DNA from: Methylomonas sp.
Lineage (GTDB): Bacteria; Pseudomonadota; Gammaproteobacteria; Methylococcales; Methylomonadaceae
Assembly (NCBI GenBank): GCA_026990815.1
Contig: JALXCS010000065.1
Coordinates: 1 to 8,075 of the forward strand
Length of the DNA: 8,075 nucleotides
Reading direction: 5' to 3'
The notes under the pieces were generated by a model. That model was not told the DNA's origin and made no database searches. It worked only from the letters and a program-made list of their open reading frames with translations. A program made the position numbers and the translations under genes. How positions within the stretch are numbered: position 1 is the first letter of the stretch; each line of letters starts with the position of its first letter. Below are positions 1 to 6,561 of this stretch, one piece after another.

Positions 1-1
1 A

Positions 2-343
2 TTAATTTTATTGTTTCTGTATCTGGGGGTAATCGGTTTATACGGAGCCATCGATGACAAACGAACCGCATCCAGGGCGGTTGCCATTTTGGCTTTGGTT
101 GGGGTTGTTAATATTCCCATCATCCATTATTCGGTAGAATGGTGGAATACCTTGCATCAAGGTCCGACTGTCTCAAAACTGGACAAACCTTCCATACACA
201 TAAGCATGTTATGGCCGATGCTGGTAATGGCAGTGGCTTTTAAAATTTATTATGCGATTGCCATGTTGCAACGTGCCCGTACTGAACTGGTTTTTCGTGA
301 AAGAAACAGTCAATGGGTTAAATCACTTTTGGAATCAAAATGA
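2..343 (+). CDS. ccmC: Heme exporter/handling protein CcmC, C-terminal part (5' truncated by window edge)
   Basis: CcmC is an inner-membrane protein of the heme-handling (WWD) family that presents heme to CcmE at the periplasmic face. The open frame enters from the window edge, so roughly the first 133 residues, with the WWD segment and the first heme-ligand histidine, are missing. Visible are two membrane segments flanking the last periplasmic loop, which contains the family signature HYSVEWWNTLHQG. The His of LHQ (codon 155-157) aligns with the second axial heme ligand, His184 of E. coli CcmC. The C-terminal end, with a basic cytoplasmic tail, is at the normal place. The stop codon (341-343) overlaps the ccmD start by 4 nt (ATGA). 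Identification is secure from the motif and gene order; the true start lies outside the window. Confidence 0.95.
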   Translation, partial: LILLFLYLGVIGLYGAIDDKRTASRAVAILALVGVVNIPIIHYSVEWWNTLHQGPTVSKLDKPSIHISMLWPMLVMAVAFKIYYAIAMLQRARTELVFRERNSQWVKSLLESK

Positions 344-507
344 ATTGGCAAGAATTTTTTGCAATGGGCGGATATGCCTTTTATGTCTGGGTGTCCTATG
401 TAATAACATTTATAGTCATGTTGTTCATTGTGATTAGCCCAATTATTCAACGCAAACAATTTTTGCGCCAGCAAGCTTTACGTCTGAAAAGACAGGAAAA
501 AACATGA
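340..507 (+). CDS. ccmD: Small heme-trafficking membrane protein CcmD (55 aa)
   Basis: CcmD is a small single-pass membrane protein that stabilises the CcmC-CcmE-heme complex and helps release holo-CcmE. The 55-residue frame begins MNWQEFFAMGGYAFYVWVSY, which carries the family pattern of Gly-Gly-Tyr-Ala followed by an aromatic membrane segment (about residues 12-32). A basic, Gln-rich cytoplasmic tail (residues 39-54) follows, typical of CcmD. The start ATG (340-342) overlaps the ccmC stop, and the TGA (505-507) overlaps the ccmE start, so it sits exactly between its partners. A GGAA at 331-334 could serve as a Shine-Dalgarno. CcmD proteins vary greatly in sequence, so identification rests on size, position and the GGYAFYVW motif together. 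Confidence 0.93.
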   Translation: MNWQEFFAMGGYAFYVWVSYVITFIVMLFIVISPIIQRKQFLRQQALRLKRQEKT

Positions 508-929
508 AACCAGCAAGAAAACAACGTTTATATTTGATTGGCTTGATTGTGTTGGGCGTCGGTTTGGCAGCCACGTTTGCTCTACAGGCATTCAATGATA
601 ATTTAATGTATTTTTTTTCAACAACTGATGTTGTTGAGGGTAAAGCTCCGAAAGACAGGCTTTTTCGTATCGGTGGAATGGTGGTTAAAGGCAGTGTAAA
701 AAGGCCGGATGACGGTATAATGGTCCACTTCGGGCTTACCGATTACGATAAGGAAGTCACTGTGGAATATAGCGGTATTTTGCCGGATTTGTTTCGTGAA
801 GGCCAGGGTATTGTTGCCAAAGGCAAGTTAAACAACAAAGGGGTATTTGTTGCAGAAGAGGTTTTGGCCAAACACGATGAAAATTATATGCCGCCTGAAG
901 TGGCAGATAGCTTGAAGAAGAAGCCATGA
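504..929 (+). CDS. ccmE: Periplasmic heme chaperone CcmE
   Basis: CcmE binds heme covalently through a histidine after loading by CcmC, then passes it to CcmF/CcmH for attachment to apocytochrome c. The 141-residue protein has a short basic N-terminus, a membrane anchor at about residues 9-28, and a periplasmic OB-fold beta barrel. Family blocks visible include FRIGGMVVKGSV (54-65) and VEYSGILPDLFREGQGIVAKG (87-107 region). The heme site LAKHDENYMP holds His124 (codon 873-875), equivalent to E. coli His130, and Tyr128, equivalent to the axial ligand Tyr134. A good Shine-Dalgarno (AGGA, 494-497) lies 6 nt before the ATG. The gene overlaps ccmD (4 nt) and ccmF (4 nt), implying translational coupling. 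All key residues are present, and length is typical for the family. Confidence 0.97.
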   Translation: MKPARKQRLYLIGLIVLGVGLAATFALQAFNDNLMYFFSTTDVVEGKAPKDRLFRIGGMVVKGSVKRPDDGIMVHFGLTDYDKEVTVEYSGILPDLFREGQGIVAKGKLNNKGVFVAEEVLAKHDENYMPPEVADSLKKKP

Positions 930-2878
930 TTCCAGAAATAGGTCATTTCGCGTTAATCCTTGCCTTGTGCATGGCTGTCATCTTGGGTTTTTTGCCGGTT
1001 TTGGGGGCAGCCCGATCAATTACCAACTGGATTTCTGTCGCCAGACCTGCTGCCTACGCTCAGTTGTTGTTTGTGGCAATTGCATACGGGGCATTAACCT
1101 ATTCATTTTTTGTCCACGATTTTTCAGTGGCATACGTTGCTTATAACTCCAATACTGAGTTACCCAAGCTGTATCTTTTTTCTGGGGTTTGGGGCGCACA
1201 TGAAGGGTCTTTATTGCTGTGGGCTTTGATTTTATCGATTTGGACCGGGTTGGTTGCCTATTTTAGTAAACATATCCCTTCGGTAGTGATTGCTCGCGTT
1301 CTGGGCGTAATGGGGCTAGTCAGTATCGGTTTTTTATTATTTTTATTACTGACTTCAAACCCATTTGAACGCATGTTTCCTATTCCGGTTGAAGGCCGGG
1401 ATTTAAATCCGTTGTTACAAGATCCGGGGATGGCGATTCATCCACCAATGCTATATATGGGCTATGTTGGTTTTTCTGTCGCCTTTGCATTTGCGATTGC
1501 GGCATTATTGGGTGGTCGTTTAGATTCTGCCTGGGCCAGGTGGTCTAGGCCATGGACAGATGTTGCCTGGATGTTTTTAACATTAGGGATCACTTTGGGA
1601 AGTTGGTGGGCCTATTATGAACTTGGCTGGGGTGGCTGGTGGTTTTGGGATCCGGTCGAGAATGCCTCATTTATGCCTTGGCTGGTTGGGACTGCGCTAA
1701 TACATTCATTGGCTGCAACGGAAAAACGGGGCGTTTTCAAAACCTGGACGGTGTTATTGGCGATTTTTGCTTTTTCCTTAAGTTTGTTAGGTACATTTTT
1801 GGTTCGTTCCGGTGTTTTGACTTCAGTACATGCTTTTGCCAGTGATCCTGCGCGTGGCCTATTTATTCTGATATTTTTAGCCGTTGTAGTTGGAGGTTCA
1901 TTGGTTCTGTATGCTATTAGGGCGCCTCATGTCAAAGCGACATCGAGTTTCGCACTGGTTTCCAGAGAGACATTATTGCTCATTAATAATGTTTTATTGG
2001 TTGTTACAGCTGCCAGTATTCTATTAGGTACTCTCTACCCATTGGTGATTGATGCACTGGGTTTAGGAAAAATTTCAGTTGGTCCTCCTTATTTTAATGC
2101 AGTTTTTATTCCGTTAATGGCGCCGTTGGCTTTTGCGGTAGGCATCGGTGTTTTACTTCGATGGAAACGTGATGAAATCAGTAGATTGTCTAAGAGATTA
2201 AGCTCGATATTGGTAATCTGTCTGTTTGGTGGTTTACTGGTGCCATTGCTCATGCCTTTTTATTCTTGGGGTGCTGTGTTAGGTGTGACGTTAGCTTTAT
2301 GGACTGTAGTAACCAGCTTTTTGGCATTTTATGATCAGGCAGGGAAAAACAAATTCAGTTGGCAACGTTTAAAAAGTATTCCATTAGGCTTTTATGGTAT
2401 GACAACGGCACATCTAGGCATTGCAGTTTTTGTGATTGGCATTACTTTTACTTCCATTTACAGTCAGGAAAAAGATGTCAAGCTTGCGCCTGGGGATCAG
2501 TTGGAAATGTCTGGATATACTTTTAAATTCCATCATGTAACCACAACTTCAGGGCCGAATTATCAAGCTGACCAGGGTTTGATAACCGTTACTTATGATG
2601 GTGAGTTAATTGCCAAGCTGGAACCTCAAAAGAGGATTTATCGAGTCCAGAAAATGCCAATGACAGAGGCAGCCATTGATGCCGGTATATTTCGGGATCT
2701 GTTTGTTGCGATTGGCGAACCGTTGGGCAATGAAGGGGCATGGAGCCTTAGAATCTATTATAAATCCTGTATTCGATGGATTTGGTTTGGAGCCTTAATC
2801 ATGGCAATAGGTGGTTTTCTGGCTGCTTGTGACAAACGCTATCGATTGAAAAAAGCAGTTGATAATAGTTATGCTTAA
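926..2878 (+). CDS. ccmF: Cytochrome c heme lyase subunit CcmF
   Basis: CcmF is the large multi-pass inner-membrane protein that takes heme from holo-CcmE and, with CcmH and CcmI, ligates it to apocytochrome c. Its 650 residues match the usual length (about 647 in E. coli). The periplasmic tryptophan-rich WWD motif WGGWWFWDPVENASFMPWL is at 235-253. Four histidines match the conserved heme ligands: His172 (HPPMLYMGYVG), His260 (HSLAATEKRG), His302 (VHAFASDP) and His496 (AHLGIAVFVIG). About 15 hydrophobic segments are spread along the chain, with a large soluble periplasmic region at about 511-610 before the last helix. The start ATG (926-928) lies within the ccmE stop overlap, preceded by a purine-rich GAAGAAG. 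The 3' end overlaps ccmG by 8 nt. Nothing is missing or broken. Confidence 0.98.
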   Translation: MIPEIGHFALILALCMAVILGFLPVLGAARSITNWISVARPAAYAQLLFVAIAYGALTYSFFVHDFSVAYVAYNSNTELPKLYLFSGVWGAHEGSLLLWALILSIWTGLVAYFSKHIPSVVIARVLGVMGLVSIGFLLFLLLTSNPFERMFPIPVEGRDLNPLLQDPGMAIHPPMLYMGYVGFSVAFAFAIAALLGGRLDSAWARWSRPWTDVAWMFLTLGITLGSWWAYYELGWGGWWFWDPVENASFMPWLVGTALIHSLAATEKRGVFKTWTVLLAIFAFSLSLLGTFLVRSGVLTSVHAFASDPARGLFILIFLAVVVGGSLVLYAIRAPHVKATSSFALVSRETLLLINNVLLVVTAASILLGTLYPLVIDALGLGKISVGPPYFNAVFIPLMAPLAFAVGIGVLLRWKRDEISRLSKRLSSILVICLFGGLLVPLLMPFYSWGAVLGVTLALWTVVTSFLAFYDQAGKNKFSWQRLKSIPLGFYGMTTAHLGIAVFVIGITFTSIYSQEKDVKLAPGDQLEMSGYTFKFHHVTTTSGPNYQADQGLITVTYDGELIAKLEPQKRIYRVQKMPMTEAAIDAGIFRDLFVAIGEPLGNEGAWSLRIYYKSCIRWIWFGALIMAIGGFLAACDKRYRLKKAVDNSYA

Positions 2879-3407
2879 ATATTTAACACCACTTTTTCTG
2901 TTTATCATTCTGGCTGTTTTTCTTGGTATTGGTCTAAAATTAAATCCAAAAGACATCCCATCACCTTTAATTGGAAGGCCGGTACCAGAGTTTAATTTAC
3001 CGATTTTATCTATGTCAGAAAAAAAACTTTCTCCTTCAAGTTTGAAGGGTAGAGTCTGGTTATTAAATGTCTGGGCATCATGGTGTGTTTCGTGTAGAGC
3101 TGAGCATCCCATTGTGAATCAACTGGCAAAAAAAAATGTGGTTACTATTATTGGACTGAATTATAAGGATGAACCAGAAAATGCCAAGCGATGGTTGAGT
3201 ATGCTTGGTGATCCCTATAATGCCAGTATTGTTGACTATGATGGTAGAACCGGTATTGATTTCGGAGTATATGGTGTTCCAGAAACATTTATTATTGACA
3301 AACAAGGAATTATCCGGCATAAGCATACGGGGCCAATAACTGAAGATGATCTTGAAAACTCAATTTTGCCAATCATTAACAAGCTGGAGAAGGAATCAAT
3401 TCAATAG
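2871..3407 (+). CDS. ccmG: Thiol:disulfide interchange protein CcmG/DsbE
   Basis: CcmG is a membrane-anchored periplasmic thioredoxin-like reductase that keeps the CXXCH cysteines of apocytochrome c, or the CcmH cysteines, reduced using electrons from DsbD/CcdA. The ATG at 2871 gives 178 residues. An in-frame TTG at 2859 would add four residues but is a poorer start. One N-terminal membrane anchor spans about residues 6-22. The active site WASWCVSCRAEH has Cys72 and Cys75; the acidic, glycine-rich loop FGVYGVPETFIID (131-143) contains the cis-Pro at 137. These are diagnostic of the DsbE branch rather than DsbA or TlpA. The start overlaps the ccmF stop by 8 nt. Two A-runs (3019-3026 and 3128-3136) lie in the gene, but the frame is intact. 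The stop codon lies in the loop of an inverted repeat. Confidence 0.96.
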   Translation: MLKYLTPLFLFIILAVFLGIGLKLNPKDIPSPLIGRPVPEFNLPILSMSEKKLSPSSLKGRVWLLNVWASWCVSCRAEHPIVNQLAKKNVVTIIGLNYKDEPENAKRWLSMLGDPYNASIVDYDGRTGIDFGVYGVPETFIIDKQGIIRHKHTGPITEDDLENSILPIINKLEKESIQ

Positions 3408-3431
3408 ATTAAGATAATATTTGAATTGATT
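3394..3431. repeat. Exact 11-bp inverted repeat around the ccmG stop codon
   Basis: AATCAATTCAA (3394-3404) and TTGAATTGATT (3421-3431) are perfect reverse complements separated by 16 nt. The left arm is the last codons of ccmG, the TAG stop is in the loop, and the right arm lies 12 nt before the start of the next gene. Two G-T wobble pairs (3392-3393 with 3432-3433) could extend an RNA stem. The stem is A+T-rich and is followed only by two or three T residues, so it does not look like a standard intrinsic terminator. It may be an mRNA processing or attenuation hairpin, a protein-binding dyad, or chance in A+T-rich DNA. The repeat itself is certain; its role is not known. Confidence 0.7.
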
Positions 3432-3443
3432 TTGTAACGCTTT

Positions 3444-4805
3444 ATGAAAAGAATAAAAATAGTGTGTATAGGACTATGGTTGTCTTTTTATTGCGTCAGT
3501 GGTTTTTCAGCATCATCCAATGATGATGAAATTGAGGATTTTCTTGACAATCAGGTCAATGTTTTAAATGCAATTCTCGGTGGTGACAGTGCACTGGAAT
3601 TACCTACTGGTCATGAAGAGAGAGAGACTGATAATTCCCGCTTATCAACACACAAAGCTTCCAAAAATAATAAAGAACAACAACATTCGGGTAATTTTAG
3701 TACCAAGACCAAACAAAATCCTGATATCAAAGATAAAGATAAAGATAAAGATAAAGATAAAGATAAAGATAAAGATAAAGGACAAATGCAGGCTAAGGAA
3801 GCTCATGGGGTGATTTCATCTCATGAATTGCGAAGTTCACAGGTTTTTTTTGAAAACAGCCAGGGGCATTTGAAACCTTTCAACTCAATTCAAAGTAAGA
3901 AACGGTCAAAGAATTTAACAGATCAACAATACAGGGAAAATTTTGGGAGAGAAAAATCTGACTCCTTCGTCAATACTTTTGGTGATAATCTGAATATTTT
4001 TACTGAGTATGTGGAAACTGATAGTTTGAATTTTTCACGAAACCCATTTCTAGTTGACAACAATCGTGGAAATTTCCAGCTTGCCTACAATGAGGGGATT
4101 ATCACCAATAGTAAGCAGTTGAAATTACTGGCGTATAATTTATTTGGAGAGGAAACCCTAGAAGATCTGTTGCTTGCTAAACATGAATTCAAGTCATTAA
4201 TAAATCAAGCGGATAGTTGGATTAAAGAGGTTATCTTCGACGATAATAATTGGCGTTTGGAGGATGCTATTTATGGTAGCACTGCTTTCATGTTTATTTA
4301 TGACTCTTCAGTCATGCGTTTTTTAAGGAGGCTGGATGGTGGTTCTGAAAATTTGGAGCAGATAAAAGACAAGTTTAATATCGAAAACGGAACAACTGAT
4401 GGCAATCAAAAGCTATATGCGGAAGATTCAGTTCTTGCTAGAAGCTATTATTCAATTTTGGAGTTTTGGAAGCAACATGCAAGAACAATTATATATTTGC
4501 TGCTCTCCATTGTTATTATCAAGGAACTGACTGCTCTTGTCTCTAAGTCTCTCAATTCCAGAAACAAGGCCAAGAGAAGGCGAAAATATTCAAAAAAACA
4601 CCAACAAAATAGGCATAAGCAACAAACAGTTCAGGCATATGCCGGGGTGTCAGCTGACGGGGAAGTTGACGCTGGCAATAGTAAGGAAAAGAGGCAAAAG
4701 TATTCATCACGCCGTCATTATTCCTCCCGTAGACGCAGGCCAAAACGATCATTTGTCAGGAAATTTTTGGATGATATTTTTGTTAATTCAACTCATAAAA
4801 AATAG
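3444..4805 (+). CDS. Unrecognised membrane-anchored protein with Lys-Asp repeat and basic tail, inserted in the ccm operon
   Basis: I do not recognise this 453-residue protein. Residues 1-23 look like a signal peptide (MKRIK, then a hydrophobic core, cleavage plausible around 20-24). Residues 24-50 are acidic. Residues 55-175 are polar, low-complexity and probably disordered, with (Lys-Asp)8 at 96-111. Residues 180-345 look ordered, with hydrophobic/aromatic helices such as KLLAYNLFGEETLEDLLLA and AIYGSTAFMFIYDSSVMRFL. A short hydrophobic stretch (TIIYLLLSIVII, 348-359, perhaps extending to 366) is a candidate membrane helix. Residues 368-453 hold 28 Lys/Arg against 6 Asp/Glu, which by the positive-inside rule puts this tail in the cytoplasm and the rest in the periplasm. 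No Shine-Dalgarno is visible before the ATG; the signal peptide supports that start. The stop is 2 nt before ccmH, so it is probably co-expressed with ccm genes. Three 60-base blocks I counted gave 30-37% G+C, against 48-55% in two ccmF blocks. Function is unknown. Confidence 0.85.
   Translation: MKRIKIVCIGLWLSFYCVSGFSASSNDDEIEDFLDNQVNVLNAILGGDSALELPTGHEERETDNSRLSTHKASKNNKEQQHSGNFSTKTKQNPDIKDKDKDKDKDKDKDKDKGQMQAKEAHGVISSHELRSSQVFFENSQGHLKPFNSIQSKKRSKNLTDQQYRENFGREKSDSFVNTFGDNLNIFTEYVETDSLNFSRNPFLVDNNRGNFQLAYNEGIITNSKQLKLLAYNLFGEETLEDLLLAKHEFKSLINQADSWIKEVIFDDNNWRLEDAIYGSTAFMFIYDSSVMRFLRRLDGGSENLEQIKDKFNIENGTTDGNQKLYAEDSVLARSYYSILEFWKQHARTIIYLLLSIVIIKELTALVSKSLNSRNKAKRRRKYSKKHQQNRHKQQTVQAYAGVSADGEVDAGNSKEKRQKYSSRRHYSSRRRRPKRSFVRKFLDDIFVNSTHKK
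3729..3780 (+). repeat. AAAGAT hexanucleotide tandem repeat, 8.7 pure copies
   Basis: Eight full AAAGAT units (3729-3776) plus a partial AAAG run without a single interruption. The unit is in phase with the coding frame of the surrounding 453-residue protein and encodes alternating Lys-Asp. Since each unit is 6 bp, gain or loss of copies by slippage would change linker length by two residues without a frameshift. The tract lies in the disordered-looking region of the protein. Confidence 0.97.
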
Positions 4806-4807
4806 CT

Positions 4808-5317
4808 ATGAAACCGTTTGATTCTTTTGGAAATAAATCAACTAGCGATCATTGGATAAGGTTTTTCTTTAATGTCTTTTTTTTCGCGCTTCTGCTTATA
4901 AGAGTAAGTTACGCAGGAGTTGAATATCATGAATTCAAGCAGCCAGAGCAGGAACAACAATATAAAACTCTAATTAAAGAATTGCGCTGTCTGGTTTGTC
5001 AAAATCAGACCATTGCTGATTCCAATGCTGATTTGGCAAAAGATCTTCGTCAACAGGTTTATGAAATGTTGTTGCAAGGAAAAAACCGCAAGCAAATTGT
5101 CGATTACATGTTAGCTCGATATGGTGATTTTGTTTTATATCGTCCCCCTTTGAAAGGAAAGACCATGTTGTTATGGGCTGGGCCGATAATTTTTTTGTTT
5201 CTGGGGTTATTGATGCTGTTTTTATATATACGAAAAAAGAGAGCTAACGAACCGGAAGGATTAAATCAGCAACAGCATGAGAAAATAAGTCAATTACTGG
5301 AGCAGGACAACGACTGA
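4808..5317 (+). CDS. ccmH: Cytochrome c maturation protein CcmH (short, CcmL-type)
   Basis: CcmH is a membrane-anchored periplasmic thioredox protein that works with CcmG and CcmF to reduce apocytochrome c before heme ligation. This 169-residue form matches only the N-terminal half of E. coli CcmH; the TPR half is the separate ccmI that follows, as in Pseudomonas and alphaproteobacteria. A signal segment (about 17-36) ends in VSYA, with likely cleavage before Gly37. The active-site motif LRCLVCQNQ holds Cys61 and Cys64, followed by the family helix block TIADSNADLAKDLR and MLARYGDFVLYRPP. A C-terminal membrane helix (120-141) and a basic cytoplasmic end follow. The N-terminal region before the hydrophobic core is longer than usual (about 16 residues), and no Shine-Dalgarno is evident; no other in-frame start fits. 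It lies 2 nt after the unknown gene and overlaps ccmI by 1 nt. Confidence 0.96.
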   Translation: MKPFDSFGNKSTSDHWIRFFFNVFFFALLLIRVSYAGVEYHEFKQPEQEQQYKTLIKELRCLVCQNQTIADSNADLAKDLRQQVYEMLLQGKNRKQIVDYMLARYGDFVLYRPPLKGKTMLLWAGPIIFLFLGLLMLFLYIRKKRANEPEGLNQQQHEKISQLLEQDND

Positions 5318-6561
5318 TGGATATACTTTTTTGGGTGATTGTTACGGCCATGACAGGAATAGCGTTGTGGATGATTGTGCCGGCTTTATTAAAGCAAGAA
5401 AGCACCGAAACTTCAGTTCTTGATGAAGAAAATATTACGATTGCCCGACAGCGTTTAGTTGAACTGAAAGCCCAGTTAGTTTCAGGCGCACTGACAGAAA
5501 TTCAATATCAGGAACAATATGCAGAGCTCGAAGCCGCTCTAAATGATGATCTGAATTTGAGTGAAAAAGAAAACCAGTCAAATAAAACTGGCAAATGGAT
5601 AATTTTTCCTGTTGTATTAGGGGTCCCAGTTTTAGCTGCTTTTCTTTATATAACTTTAGGTAATTTTGAAGCAATAGACAAGGTGAATACGCAACAGGCT
5701 GTTACCCAGAAAAATTCCAAAATGCCTGATGTCAATGCCATGGTTGCTGGTTTGGCAGCAAGGTTAGAGCAACATCCGGATGATCCTGAAGGTTGGTTGA
5801 TGCTGGGCCGTTCCTATAAATACATGAAACAATATGATAAGGCAGTGGAGGCATTTTCTAATGCACATCGATTATTAGGTGATCAAACTGATTTATTGCT
5901 TCAATATGCTGATTCTCTGGCTATGGCCCATAAAGGTAGTCTTAAAGGTAAAGCAACAGAATTGGTTCTCAAAGCCGTCAATCAGTCCCCTGATAGTCAA
6001 ACTGCATTATGGCTTGCTGGTATGGCAAAAGCAGAAGCAGGAGATTATGCGCAGGCTCTAGAGTACTGGCAAAAGCTTCAGAAAATGTTCCCCCCGGAGT
6101 CTAAATCATATCAGGAAGTTACTAGTTTGATTACACAAATACAAACTCAGCAGCCTGGTTTACAAGTAAAGAAGGCTGAGGTAGCTAGAGATGAAAACAG
6201 AAAAATTAAAAAACCGGCTGAATTTAAGGTGAGGGTGAATTTATCTCAACAATTAAAAGACAAAGTCAGTCCTGAGGATACGGTTTTTATTTATGCCCAG
6301 GCAATGAGTGGTCCTAAAATGCCACTTGCCATCGTTAAAGAAAAAGTGAAAAATTTACCTTTGACGGTAATTTTATCTGATCAACAAGCTATGGCAGCAA
6401 GGATGAAGCTTTCTAGTTTTAATCAGGTTAAGGTAATTGCCAGAGTCTCTAAATCAGGCAGTGCAATGCCTCAACAAGGAGATCTGATTGGATTTTTTAG
6501 CCCCGTTAGTACAGTCGATCAGCAGCTGGTAAATGTTGAGATTTCTTCGGAAATAAAATAA
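5317..6561 (+). CDS. ccmI: Cytochrome c maturation TPR protein CcmI
   Basis: CcmI is the apocytochrome c chaperone of the heme-ligation complex: its periplasmic TPR domain binds the apocytochrome C-terminus and delivers it to CcmF/CcmH. The 414-residue protein has two N-terminal membrane helices (about 4-24 and 94-115) enclosing a cytoplasmic loop. That loop carries the family pattern around IARQRLVELKAQLVSGALT and YQEQYAELEAAL (residues 42-75). TPR units follow at about 155-255, for example DPEGWLMLGRSYKYMKQYDK and YAQALEYWQKL. The C-terminal domain (about 303-412) has the beta-rich pattern of CcmI/CcmH C-terminal domains (DTVFIYAQAMSGPKMPLAIV). The ATG at 5317 shares its A with the ccmH TGA, with AGGA 9 nt upstream, and the stop shares one base with hemN. 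Together with the short CcmH, this makes the split arrangement of the lyase complex. Confidence 0.94.
   Translation: MDILFWVIVTAMTGIALWMIVPALLKQESTETSVLDEENITIARQRLVELKAQLVSGALTEIQYQEQYAELEAALNDDLNLSEKENQSNKTGKWIIFPVVLGVPVLAAFLYITLGNFEAIDKVNTQQAVTQKNSKMPDVNAMVAGLAARLEQHPDDPEGWLMLGRSYKYMKQYDKAVEAFSNAHRLLGDQTDLLLQYADSLAMAHKGSLKGKATELVLKAVNQSPDSQTALWLAGMAKAEAGDYAQALEYWQKLQKMFPPESKSYQEVTSLITQIQTQQPGLQVKKAEVARDENRKIKKPAEFKVRVNLSQQLKDKVSPEDTVFIYAQAMSGPKMPLAIVKEKVKNLPLTVILSDQQAMAARMKLSSFNQVKVIARVSKSGSAMPQQGDLIGFFSPVSTVDQQLVNVEISSEIK

Noticed and set aside
3019..3136. A8 and A9 runs in ccmG as programmed frameshift or slippage sites
   Set aside because: The frame is intact and conserved residues continue on both sides; no alternative product of interest is encoded. 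Similar T8 runs at 611-618, 3844-3851 and 4877-4884 fit the general A+T-rich composition.
2795..3326. Minus-strand open frames opposite ccmF/ccmG (2795-3112, 3078-3326)
   Set aside because: They lie wholly across well-supported CcmF/CcmG coding sequence, and their translations show no recognisable domain; antisense shadows.
3568..3813. Open frame with an Ile-Lys repeat overlapping the unknown gene
   Set aside because: It is the other open reading phase of the AAAGAT repeat; no start signal, no domain, and the longer frame with a signal peptide is the better gene.
4537..4821. 94-residue frame bridging the end of the unknown gene and the ccmH start
   Set aside because: Its translation overlaps both real genes out of frame and shows no motif; a shadow.
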